DNA of 22,905 bases from JAZKFR01 sp040386295 (lineage in GTDB: Bacteria > Pseudomonadota > Gammaproteobacteria > Burkholderiales > Rhodocyclaceae), in contig JAZKFR010000099.1 in assembly GCA_040386295.1 (NCBI GenBank), positions 1-22,905 of the forward strand, written 5' to 3'. Positions 15,211-22,091 of the stretch are shown here, piece by piece. Position numbers and translations under genes: made by a program. The notes under the pieces were generated by a model. The model worked only from the letters and a program-made list of their open reading frames with translations. It had not been told where the DNA came from and searched no databases. Position 1 is the stretch's first letter, and the number at the start of each line of letters is the position of its first letter.

Positions 15211-16764
15211 TCACAGCGTGTCTAGACGCGTGCGCAGATCGCTGGCGTGCGCTTGCAAAGCGGCGCGCTGTGCCTCGGGCATTTTTTCGAGCTGGCGATA
15301 CACCAAACCCAAGCGCGTGTTGCTCTGTAAACGTGCGGCGTGGCGGGCGAAAAAATCCCAGTACAAGGCATTAAACGGGCAGGCGCGCTCGCCTAATTTT
15401 TGTTTGGGATCGTACGCACAGCCTTGGCAATAATCACTCATGCGGTTGATGTAGGCGCCGCTGCTGACATAAGGCTTGGTGGCGATGATGCCGCCGTCAG
15501 CCCATTGGCTCATGCCGACGGTATTGGGCAATTCAACCCATTCAAACGCATCGATGTACACCCCCAAATACCACTGATGCAGCGCGTGTGGATCAAGTCC
15601 GGCGAGCAGGGCAAAGTTGCCGATCACCATCAACCGTTGAATGTGATGCGCGTGCGCGGTTTGTAGCGACTGGCTGATGGCCTGCTGCACGCAGCGCATG
15701 CGCGTTTGGCCGTGCCAAAACCACGCCGGCAAGGGCAGGCAATGTGCCAAGGCGTTGCGCTGTTCGTAGCCCGGCATGTGTGCCCAGTAAATGCCGCGCA
15801 CGTATTCGCGCCAGCCGATGATTTGCCGAATAAAGCCTTCGACCGCCGCCAGCGGCGCGTGTCCGTCGCGATACGCTGCTTCGACACGGTGCACGACCTC
15901 GAGCGGGTGCAGCATTTTGACGTTGAGCGCAAACGACAGCAGCGAGTGAAACAAGCGCGGACTGTGGCTGCTCATGGCGTCTTCAAACGCGCCAAAGTGC
16001 GGCAAGCTGTTTTGAATAAACGCGTCTAGGCAGGCGAGGGCTTCGGCGCGGTTGACCGGCCAACGCATTTGCGCCGCTTGCGGATCGCCAAAACTCGCCA
16101 CACCGTGGTCTTGCAGCAAAGCCCACAGCGCGCGATGGTCGTGCAGCGGGCGCGTATCCGGCGGCACCGCTGGCGTGCCGGGCCACGACTTGCGGTTGTC
16201 GTGATCGAAATTCCACTGGCCGCCTGCGGGTTGTCCTTGGGCATCGAGCAGCAGCTTAAAACGTCGCCGCATGTGGCGATAAAAATGTTCCATCAGCCAT
16301 TGCTTGCGCCCGACAAATAACTCGGCGAGGGCGTGGCGGGTGCTTAGAAAATGCGCGCTATCGACTTCAGCCGTGGCAAACGTTTGTTGCGCCGCCCAGG
16401 TGCGCAGCTGGCTATCCAGCCGCCATTCGTCGGGTGATTGCCATTCAAAACGCGTGGCGTGATGCGCGCTCATTAGCCATGCCAAGTTGTTGGTGAGGTT
16501 GTGGGTATTGCGCGGGTCATCCAACGTTAGGTAGTCGACCCGATGCCCGGCCGTGCGCAGCTGTTCAGCGAAGGTGCGCATCGCCGCAAAAATCGCCAGA
16601 ATTTTTTGCGCATGGTGCAGGACGTAATCGGTTTCTTGGCGAGTTTCCATCAGCACATAAACGACGTGTGCATCGAGGGTTTGTAACCACGCATGGTTGG
16701 GATTGAGTTGGTCGCCTAAGACCAGGCGCAGGGTTGAGTGTGCAGGATTTATGTCGCGCGCCAT
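15211..16764 (-). CDS. Iron-sulfur (6-4)-type photolyase / FeS-BCP family (PhrB-like)
   Basis: This 517-residue protein starts STLRLVLGDQLNPNHAWLQT, the signature of the deoxyribodipyrimidine photolyase-related (FeS-BCP/CryPro) family. Four cysteines at C358, C446, C449 and C462 have spacing 88, 3 and 13, which equals the spacing of the 4Fe-4S ligands I recall for Agrobacterium PhrB (350, 438, 441, 454). The FAD-binding half contains IIGWREYVRGIYWAHMPGYE, IQRLMVIGNFALLAGLDP, WYLGVYIDAFEWVELPNTVG and YINRMSDYCQGC. The family repairs (6-4) pyrimidine photoproducts with blue light, using FAD and a lumazine antenna. It appears intact. It lies 45 bp downstream of mqsA with no terminator between them, so it may share that transcript. 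Confidence 0.92.
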   Translation of the reverse strand: MARDINPAHSTLRLVLGDQLNPNHAWLQTLDAHVVYVLMETRQETDYVLHHAQKILAIFAAMRTFAEQLRTAGHRVDYLTLDDPRNTHNLTNNLAWLMSAHHATRFEWQSPDEWRLDSQLRTWAAQQTFATAEVDSAHFLSTRHALAELFVGRKQWLMEHFYRHMRRRFKLLLDAQGQPAGGQWNFDHDNRKSWPGTPAVPPDTRPLHDHRALWALLQDHGVASFGDPQAAQMRWPVNRAEALACLDAFIQNSLPHFGAFEDAMSSHSPRLFHSLLSFALNVKMLHPLEVVHRVEAAYRDGHAPLAAVEGFIRQIIGWREYVRGIYWAHMPGYEQRNALAHCLPLPAWFWHGQTRMRCVQQAISQSLQTAHAHHIQRLMVIGNFALLAGLDPHALHQWYLGVYIDAFEWVELPNTVGMSQWADGGIIATKPYVSSGAYINRMSDYCQGCAYDPKQKLGERACPFNALYWDFFARHAARLQSNTRLGLVYRQLEKMPEAQRAALQAHASDLRTRLDTL

Positions 16765-16809
16765 CGTTGTTGATATCTGCCTTCTGGGTCATCGAGGGCT
16801 CAGGTGAGC

Positions 16810-17217
16810 TTAGACGGTTTTGATCTCGTTAAGCAGGTCGGGATGGCGATCGAGTAGTTTGAATAATTTGACCAAGGCCAAGGGTGGCTTGGTCTTGCCG
16901 TTCTCGTAGCGCGAGAAGGCATTGACGCCACCGCCGAAAATTTCGCCGGCTTCGCGCTGACCGAGGTCGAGCTTCTTGCGCACATTGACGATGAAGGCGG
17001 GGTCAACAATGGCTGCGTTCACCTGCTTGTTGAACGTCTGCATCTCGCGCATGACGCGCGCGGTTTCGGGCATGTCGGTGATGGATTCATCGCACGCAGG
17101 GCAAAAATCAGCCGTCACGGCAGGAATCACTGTGCTTTCGCCTTTGTAGGTGTAGGGCAGGTCGCGCGTGTCGTGGATCAGTTTCGCCGCGCCGCAAACA
17201 GGACATTTCATATTCAT
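16810..17217 (-). CDS. mqsA: MqsA-family antitoxin
   Basis: This 135-residue protein has the two-domain plan of MqsA. The N-terminal zinc domain has C5/C8 (CPVCG) and C39/C42 (CPAC), and the C-terminal helix-turn-helix has LGQREAGEIFGGGVNAFSRY followed by ENG. N99 and R103 align with the base-reading residues N97 and R101 of E. coli MqsA. Its zinc domain neutralises MqsR, and its helix-turn-helix represses the operon. It overlaps the toxin stop by 4 bp (ATGA) with AAGGAG just upstream, and the order is toxin first as in E. coli. HigA-like antitoxins lack the zinc domain, so the assignment is firm. Confidence 0.95.
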   Translation of the reverse strand: MNMKCPVCGAAKLIHDTRDLPYTYKGESTVIPAVTADFCPACDESITDMPETARVMREMQTFNKQVNAAIVDPAFIVNVRKKLDLGQREAGEIFGGGVNAFSRYENGKTKPPLALVKLFKLLDRHPDLLNEIKTV

Positions 17218-17510
17218 AGCTCCTTGAAAGACAAGATCAGTACGTCATCAATCACCGTCAGCTTCAGGTACACGTCACCCGCCTCTGTGCTGGGGCGGTA
17301 GACGTCCTGCCATATCTTGTGATCGGCGTGAGTGGTCATGCTTTTGTAAAAATCTGCTGGGGTGAGTGCCATCACCACGCTCAGCATGTCGGCGAGCTCA
17401 AGCCCCAAGGCTGTAGCGCCAAGTCGGGCTGAATGGGTAGTGCGGACTTTGCCAATGGCTACCAAAGCTTTGACCACGGACAGCTTGCAGTGTGGGCTTG
17501 ATTTTCCCAT
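17214..17510 (-). CDS. mqsR: MqsR mRNA interferase toxin
   Basis: This 98-residue protein is the same size as E. coli MqsR and aligns with it almost end to end: KSSPHCKLSVVKALV, VRTTHSARLGATALGL, DFYKSMTTHADHKIWQDVYR and VYLKLTVIDDVLILSFKE. K56, Q68 and Y81, the residues implicated in RNA cleavage, are all present. MqsR belongs to the RelE-fold ribosome-independent endoribonucleases and cuts mRNA at GCU in E. coli. Whether this homologue keeps the GCU specificity is not visible. The complete toxin with an intact antitoxin suggests a working module. Confidence 0.95.
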   Translation of the reverse strand: MGKSSPHCKLSVVKALVAIGKVRTTHSARLGATALGLELADMLSVVMALTPADFYKSMTTHADHKIWQDVYRPSTEAGDVYLKLTVIDDVLILSFKEL

Positions 17511-17521
17511 ATGTTCTTATG

Positions 17522-17536
17522 TAACCTATTTGGTTA
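17522..17536 (-). promoter_or_regulatory. Probable MqsA operator upstream of mqsR
   Basis: TAACCTATTTGGTTA is an inverted repeat with perfect 5-bp arms (TAACC/GGTTA), 11 bp upstream of the mqsR ATG. It matches the E. coli MqsA operator AACCT-N3-AGGTT at all but one position. Together with the conserved N99 and R103 of the antitoxin, this predicts the same DNA recognition and autorepression. Confidence 0.75.
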
Positions 17537-17640
17537 TTTATGGCAAGTTGCTTAGATATTGATTACGCTCAATTGCAGACGATCATAGCCACTTCAGCCA
17601 GCCAAGCCGCCGTTGTTGCTATTGGTTTAATGTGTGGTGC

Positions 17641-18804
17641 TCATGTTGTGCGCCAGTCACCGCCGAGGTCATACACCCAATAACTCGCGACGACTTGCCG
17701 CAGGCGGTTGCTGAGATAGCCGGTGGCGTTGAGTTCGCGTAATCCGGCGTCGATCAGCGGCTGACCGGTGCGTGCCTGGCACCAACGCGCGATGGCGTCA
17801 GTGCCTGAGGTGGCGTTTGAAACGGGGGCGGTTGTTAAACCTTGGGCGCGATACAGCCTGCGGCTTGCGCCATCCGTGTGCGTATAACGCAGATGCAGGC
17901 AACGAAAATAATCGCGCCAGAGTAGTTCAAACCATAGCCAATAACTGCCGTCATTCGCGCCGTGCGTTGCTTCAAATTGCCGTAGCTCGGCCATGATGCG
18001 TCGCGCCGACAGCGCACCACTGGACAACCACGGTGAGCACTTGCTGGAATAGTCCACACCCATTAGGTCATTGCGCGTTTGCTTGTAGCGATGCGGCAGT
18101 TGGCGCGCGAGGTATTGCGCCAGATGACGTTGTCCGGCACTCGCTCCGCCCGGCACAGCGGCGCCGTTGTGCGGTAATGAGCTGCGCGGGTCGGTGACGT
18201 AGGGTCTGACATCGGGCGTGGCGATTAGGCTGGCTAAGGTGCCGCGCAGCTGCGGTGGAATCACCACGCCAGTTGGCCAGGGCGGCAAGTGACGCGGTGC
18301 TGGGAGCGGGGCGGGCGGTGTGATTTGTGCCCGTTCAATCGCCTGGCGAAATGGCGTGAAGCTTGTCGGCAACTGCGCTATCGGCCACGGCAGTTGCGCG
18401 GGGTCTAGCAAACTGCTGTGCCAAACGGTACGCACCTCCAGCCCCGCCGCGCGCAGCGCGCTGATTTCGGCTTGTTCTTCGGGCGCGGCAATCGTTTCGC
18501 AGACGATGTGGCTCGCGCCGATCGCGTGTGCCAAGCGGGGCAGCGTGCTCGCCGCTGGTCCGGGGCAGATGAGTAGCGGGCAGCCCAGCTGCTGTAATTG
18601 CTCGGCGAGATCCTGCAGGGCAGCCGCTAACCACGCGCGCCGATGGGGGCCGATACGGCTAAAGCCCCAGGGGTTTAGGGCGTTGTTATCTGGGAGGCAA
18701 TACACCGGCAGCAGAGCGCGGGTATCCGCCGCACACGCCGCTTGCAAGGCGCGCTGATCGTCGAGCCGTAAATCGTGGCGAAACCAAAAGAGCACGGTAC
18801 TCAT
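17641..18804 (-). CDS. CRY-DASH-type cryptochrome/photolyase, C-terminally truncated
   Basis: The 387 residues begin STVLFWFRHDLRLDDQRAL and contain an N-terminal alpha/beta antenna domain (1-130) and most of the helical FAD domain: TRNDLMGVDYSSKCSPWLSS (243-262), GANDGSYWLWFELLWRDYFR (282-301) and GYLSNRLRQVVASYWVYDLG with GDW (362-384). These are CRY-DASH signatures; such proteins repair cyclobutane dimers mainly in single-stranded DNA. Family members continue with GAAWFE, DYDV.SN and GNW blocks that complete the FAD pocket and add some 50-90 residues. Here a TGA follows GGDWRTT and that part is missing. The protein is therefore probably inactive or impaired. The mqsRA module begins 130 bp further on. 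Confidence 0.88.
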   Translation of the reverse strand: MSTVLFWFRHDLRLDDQRALQAACAADTRALLPVYCLPDNNALNPWGFSRIGPHRRAWLAAALQDLAEQLQQLGCPLLICPGPAASTLPRLAHAIGASHIVCETIAAPEEQAEISALRAAGLEVRTVWHSSLLDPAQLPWPIAQLPTSFTPFRQAIERAQITPPAPLPAPRHLPPWPTGVVIPPQLRGTLASLIATPDVRPYVTDPRSSLPHNGAAVPGGASAGQRHLAQYLARQLPHRYKQTRNDLMGVDYSSKCSPWLSSGALSARRIMAELRQFEATHGANDGSYWLWFELLWRDYFRCLHLRYTHTDGASRRLYRAQGLTTAPVSNATSGTDAIARWCQARTGQPLIDAGLRELNATGYLSNRLRQVVASYWVYDLGGDWRTT

Positions 18805-18843
18805 CGTAGGTAGGCCTTAGGGTGTTGAGCCGCCTATATGTAA

Positions 18844-18880
18844 CTAGAGGCCTCTGCACAACGGTAGTTTGGATTGCAAA
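18844..18880. repeat. Possible solo insertion-sequence end beside photolyase relic
   Basis: CTAG at 18844-18847 is followed by AGGCCTCTGCACAACGG. The same pattern, CTAA followed by AGACCTCTGTACAAGCG, occurs at 10389. Twelve of the first 14 bases after CTAR agree. Some IS5-related elements have ends with a GAGACCTTTGCAC-like core next to CTAR targets, as far as I recall. No transposase remains at either site, so this would be a decayed or solo end. The photolyase relic loses its homology right beside it. Confidence 0.3.
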
Positions 18881-18881
18881 G

Positions 18882-19039
18882 CTAAAGCTGGATACCTGCG
18901 TAGTCGGGTTGCGTCCAGGGACTCGGCTCGATCGCATACAAACACAGCACCGCCCTGCGCTGCGCTGCGCGCCCGCCAGCAAGGGTGCATGGTCGTACAC
19001 CCGCAAGTCGCGCTTAAACCAAACGACAGAGTAGGTCAT
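18882..19039 (-). pseudogene. Photolyase N-terminal relic (frameshifted and truncated)
   Basis: From the ATG at 19039 the frame reads MTYSVVWFKRDLRVYDHAPL then LAGAQRS, the N-terminal antenna domain start of a cryptochrome/photolyase. About 30 codons in, similarity moves to another frame, which reads AVLCLYAIEPSPWTQPDYAG then IQL and ends in TAG at 18884-18882. The two pieces together are the first 55 or so residues of a protein normally of about 450-500. The frameshift and the loss of everything downstream make this a clear pseudogene. It appears to be a third photolyase paralogue, different from the DASH gene that follows on the same strand. Confidence 0.8.
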
Positions 19040-19454
19040 GGGGTGGACAATATTGAGCAGATTGTGCGGGCTTGGCCGGGCAAACGTTTGTATCCAGCGC
19101 TTTCAAAGGCGCTCGACAATAGCAGATCGTTGGCGATGGGCGACTGCTGCTTGGCGGGTCAGGGGTGGTGTGCTTCGTGCGTTTAGTCTGATAAAGCAGC
19201 AAAGCTTTTTTACCTGCGGCCATTCAAGTCTGAATTGGGTTTTATTTAAAACGCCTTGCATTATTTGGGCTGTGCACAACCTCTGCGTGCGCATTTTTCG
19301 AAAAAAAGCGCTACACCCGCTTGGAATTTTGCAAAAAAGCAACATGCAATTACAATCCGCCCGCTTTAATTGCGCTCGCGATTTCACCCGCGAAACATCC
19401 CTGTGACGCGCTTTTCCCTACCCACGACAAACCAAATTCAGATAAGGAATTGCT
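19040..19454. other. Gene-free stretch upstream of the ankyrin gene
   Basis: These 415 bases hold no convincing coding sequence. Short open frames on both strands have no domain or codon pattern that I recognise. The right part is AT-rich and contains the promoter at 19329-19356. The left part borders the start of the photolyase relic and may include its former promoter region. Confidence 0.6.
19329..19356 (+). promoter_or_regulatory. sigma70-type promoter of the ankyrin-repeat gene
   Basis: TTGCAA (19329-19334) and TACAAT (19351-19356) are separated by 16 bp in an AT-rich setting. The expected transcript starts near 19363 and has a leader of about 92 nt before the ATG at 19455. The -10 is the same hexamer as in the rplM promoter. 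It suggests that the ankyrin gene is expressed independently. Confidence 0.55.
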
Positions 19455-21275
19455 ATGTTCAGTCAAGTTGGCTCCGCTTGTGGTAAGCCCCTATTCAACT
19501 CAGATTTGCCACTCACGCAAGAACCAGTAGACCTAGTAGTAGACCCAGTAGACCGCGCCACTGCACTCATGCAGCTTGAGCCTGCACAAAGAGTTCCAGA
19601 GCTGCTAAAAATCTGGGGGTTTAGCGGCACCGATGAGCAAATCGACAGTCTCGCCAGCGCGCTACAACGCCTTAATGTTGGCGATGCTGTGTCACAGCCC
19701 AGAGCGGATGATTCTGAACTTGCGTCGCTGGCCGACGCAGTCAAGGCGCACCTAGACCAGTGTCGCGTGATAGACGAATCTCATAATTGCAACGGCGAGC
19801 GCAGCGGCGACCCAGTGACCGAAGAGCTGCTTGCGTTATATCGGCAACAACTTACAACCCCAGTCTTCGACAAATCTCGTGTGTTTAACGAGCTGCATCA
19901 ACTGCTCGCGTCCGCGTCGGGCGAACCTGCTCAAGCTGAAGCAACAATTGCCTTGGGTGATGATAAGGCGTTGCCTCAAGATCAAAGGCGCTGGGAAACG
20001 CTGTATCCCAAGCTCTCCACATCGCACCAACAAACCGTTTTATGGGGGTTAGTAGCCGGAAATCAGTTGCAGGTCATTGAAGAGTTGAACCCAACAGACG
20101 CGGCGTTGGCTTGGCGAGGAGCAGGCAATCAAACATTCGCTGATATCGCGGCGCAAAACAACAACCAAGTGTTGCTTGTATATCTGGCCACAAGGGGTGT
20201 TCGTCCATCAGCTCAGTCAGGCGCAGCGGTAAACAAGGCACCAAAGCCATCAGCAACAGCGTTGGAGAAAAACGATTCAACAAGCTCCGCGCCCCAGTCG
20301 ACAAGCCACCCATCCCCAAGTGACGCCGGATATGGGCTAACAGAAAAAGAACGGGAAAAAGCCCTCATCATCAAGTTTTGCGAACTCCAGATGACTGCCG
20401 AATGTAAGCGACAGAAAATGAGCACGGTGCATATTGTTGCGAGGCACGGCGACGCAACATTTTTAACGAAAGCGCTTGACGCTGGCTTTCCTGCCAATGA
20501 GAAAGACAGTTATGGTCGAACACCGTTGATTTATGCCGTGTTCTCCCAGGAGATAGAAAAAGCGTCTTTGCTCGCCGAGCACTTACCCAAAAAGGCGTTA
20601 ACTACTCAAGATACAGATGGTTTCACCGCGCTGCATCACGCAGCGAAGCTCGGCTGTGTTGACGTAGCCAAATTGCTGCTCGAGAAAAACGCTACACAAA
20701 ACACGATCGTCGATAATCAGGGGAACACTTGGCTGCACCATGCTGCAAGTCGGAGTGACCTGATGGCGCCATTGATTGCCGAATATCAATCGCAGATAAG
20801 AAGCGCTTTGGAGTTAAAAAATTCCGCGCTGCGCACTGTGTTGACCGTCGCAGCGGGAAGCGGACATCTAGATACAGTAAACGCCCTAATCGATGCGGGG
20901 GCTCGCGGCGGTGAAGCACTCGTTGTCGCCCTAGAAAAAAAAGAAGTAGCAGTCGCTAACGCGCTTATGCGCTGTCCCTTTATCGATGTCGATGCCAAGA
21001 TACCTGAAAGGGGCTTCACAGCATTGCATTATGCCGTCATAGCTAATGATAAAGGCATGGTTAATTGGCTGTTGGATAAGGGGGCTAATATTTGGCTTGG
21101 GCCCACACTATCTGGAAATAGCCCTACGGCGATTTTCGCTTTTCCTGGCCGGCCACTAGTGACAAGGAAAATAGCTACACCAATGACCCTGGCGCAGTCC
21201 TTAGACATTCAAGATATGCTCGATCTTTTCTTGAAACGTTTCCCGGAAGCAAACTTTAAGTTTGTTGGGAGTTAG
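19455..21275 (+). CDS. Ankyrin-repeat protein of unknown function
   Basis: This 606-residue soluble protein has no signal peptide or membrane span. An N-terminal helical region (1-185) has no motif I recognise. Two degenerate ankyrin-like units occur at about 192-250, then a Ser/Thr/Pro/Lys-rich linker (251-291), then a block of ankyrin repeats from about 323 to 546. The best units are GFTALHHAAKLGCVDVAKLL (389-408), GNTWLHHAASRSD (423-435), TVLTVAAGSGHLDTVNALID (461-480) and GFTALHYAVIANDKGMVNWL (520-539). The last 60 residues lack repeats. AAGGA precedes the ATG. The gene stands alone between eroded sequence on both sides. It could be a protein-binding scaffold, an inhibitor or immunity partner, or a host-directed effector; the sequence does not decide. 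Confidence 0.85.
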   Translation: MFSQVGSACGKPLFNSDLPLTQEPVDLVVDPVDRATALMQLEPAQRVPELLKIWGFSGTDEQIDSLASALQRLNVGDAVSQPRADDSELASLADAVKAHLDQCRVIDESHNCNGERSGDPVTEELLALYRQQLTTPVFDKSRVFNELHQLLASASGEPAQAEATIALGDDKALPQDQRRWETLYPKLSTSHQQTVLWGLVAGNQLQVIEELNPTDAALAWRGAGNQTFADIAAQNNNQVLLVYLATRGVRPSAQSGAAVNKAPKPSATALEKNDSTSSAPQSTSHPSPSDAGYGLTEKEREKALIIKFCELQMTAECKRQKMSTVHIVARHGDATFLTKALDAGFPANEKDSYGRTPLIYAVFSQEIEKASLLAEHLPKKALTTQDTDGFTALHHAAKLGCVDVAKLLLEKNATQNTIVDNQGNTWLHHAASRSDLMAPLIAEYQSQIRSALELKNSALRTVLTVAAGSGHLDTVNALIDAGARGGEALVVALEKKEVAVANALMRCPFIDVDAKIPERGFTALHYAVIANDKGMVNWLLDKGANIWLGPTLSGNSPTAIFAFPGRPLVTRKIATPMTLAQSLDIQDMLDLFLKRFPEANFKFVGS

Positions 21276-21284
21276 ATTTTTCGA

Positions 21285-21524
21285 GTGCCTCATGGGGGCT
21301 TGGTTGATCAGCACATCGACACAGCGGGTGACAACGGTCGTTTGTCGATGGCGGGTGAGCTGGATGCCGATCAACAGTTACAAGAACTCCACGATAGCGG
21401 CGATCTTGACCCGAGCATTTGGCACGACCACAGCGACTGGAGTGTGCGGCAATTAGTGAGCCCGCCGGTGATTTCCGACATGCCCGCGTTTGTTTTTTGC
21501 CCCAGGCTCAATCTTTGTGCGTGA
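21285..21524 (+). CDS. Short Asp/Glu/His-rich open frame, possible gene remnant
   Basis: From a GTG at 21285 an open frame of 79 codons encodes a polar segment (SMAGELDADQQLQELHDSGD then LDPSIWHDHSDWSVRQLVSP) with a protein-like composition. It has no ribosome binding site, begins 9 bp after the ankyrin stop, and its 3' end overlaps the opposite-strand small gene. It may be the surviving end of a larger gene or chance. I do not recognise it. Confidence 0.25.
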   Translation: MPHGGLVDQHIDTAGDNGRLSMAGELDADQQLQELHDSGDLDPSIWHDHSDWSVRQLVSPPVISDMPAFVFCPRLNLCA

Positions 21525-21720
21525 TGCGGCGCGGTGTTTTGGTCGCCAGCACACTGCGCGACATCGCGATTTCTAGCGCGGTTTCAAGGCGAACGATGCG
21601 TTCGCTCAGGTTCTCTATTTTTTGCTGCTGCGTCACCATTGAGGCGGCCATTCGCTCGACTTTGTCGTTCATTTTGATGACGGTAGTGATGGCATCCCAA
21701 AGTTTTTCGCTGACGCCCAT
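21508..21720 (-). CDS. Small coiled-coil protein downstream of RHH gene
   Basis: This 70-residue protein, beginning MGVSEKLWDAITTVIKMNDK, is almost entirely helical. The heptad-like segment at about 12-55 (VERMAASMVTQQQKIENLSE then RIVRLETALEIA) suggests a dimeric coiled coil, followed by a basic tail (KTPRRITHKD). Its ATG shares one base with the upstream stop (TAATG), so translation is coupled to the ribbon-helix-helix gene. I do not recognise a named family. The arrangement suggests a partner or co-regulator of the upstream protein, for example in a mobilisation or partition module, but this is inference. Confidence 0.7.
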   Translation of the reverse strand: MGVSEKLWDAITTVIKMNDKVERMAASMVTQQQKIENLSERIVRLETALEIAMSRSVLATKTPRRITHKD

Positions 21721-21995
21721 TACGCGGTTTTTCTTGCCATTTTGGCTATGCGTTGATTTGACGCTTCGACGTAAGCCAGCGCCTTGTCGATGGCAGCATT
21801 GGCCTGCGCTGTTGTTTTGTTCATCTGATCGAGCATGCCTTCTAGAATCTGCTCGTCTTCATTGGGCTGAAACGAGGCGGCGGCGCGACGTAAAAATTCG
21901 CCCATCGATAAGCCAGCCGATTTGGCCATGCTGGCGATTTGTCCTTTTTCGTGGGCGCTGACCAGCACCGGAATGCGTTCTGTTGCAGTTGCCAT
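21720..21995 (-). CDS. Ribbon-helix-helix (MobC/antitoxin-like) protein
   Basis: This 91-residue protein begins with a short strand and two helices, ERIPVLVSAHEKGQIASMAK then SAGLSMGEFLRRAA (6-39). This is the pattern of ribbon-helix-helix DNA-binding domains such as those in plasmid MobC-type mobilisation proteins and many antitoxins. The rest (about 45-91) is a long helix, probably a coiled coil (ILEGMLDQMNKTTAQANAAI). AAGGAG lies 6 bases before the ATG, the best ribosome binding site in this area. No relaxase or toxin is visible nearby, so the gene may be a chromosomal relic of a mobile element or a stand-alone regulator. Confidence 0.75.
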   Translation of the reverse strand: MATATERIPVLVSAHEKGQIASMAKSAGLSMGEFLRRAAASFQPNEDEQILEGMLDQMNKTTAQANAAIDKALAYVEASNQRIAKMARKTA

Positions 21996-22007
21996 GATGT
22001 TCTCCTT

Positions 22008-22031
22008 ATGTGCATGTTCGGCACATGTGCA
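22008..22031 (-). promoter_or_regulatory. Possible operator for the RHH gene
   Basis: Two direct copies of TGCACAT (minus strand; plus-strand ATGTGCA at 22008-22014 and 22025-22031) lie 17 bp apart. The distal copy is part of a perfect 10-bp palindrome, GCACATGTGC, at 22021-22030. They sit 13-36 bp upstream of the ATG of a ribbon-helix-helix gene. Ribbon-helix-helix proteins often bind short repeated half-sites and repress their own genes, so this is a candidate autoregulatory site. Confidence 0.45.
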
Positions 22032-22054
22032 CTTTAAGCGGGGGCGGCAGGAAA

Positions 22055-22079
22055 CGCAAGCACGCTTTCCGTGCTTGCG
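22055..22079 (-). terminator. Hairpin after folE2, probable terminator
   Basis: A perfect 10-bp stem, CGCAAGCACG (22055-22064) with CGTGCTTGCG (22070-22079), encloses a 5-nt loop and lies 12 bp beyond the folE2 stop on the minus strand. Only three T residues follow in the direction of folE2 transcription, so as an intrinsic terminator it is weak. It could also act as an mRNA 3'-end stabiliser. Confidence 0.6.
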
Positions 22080-22091
22080 CAGCTCATGTGT

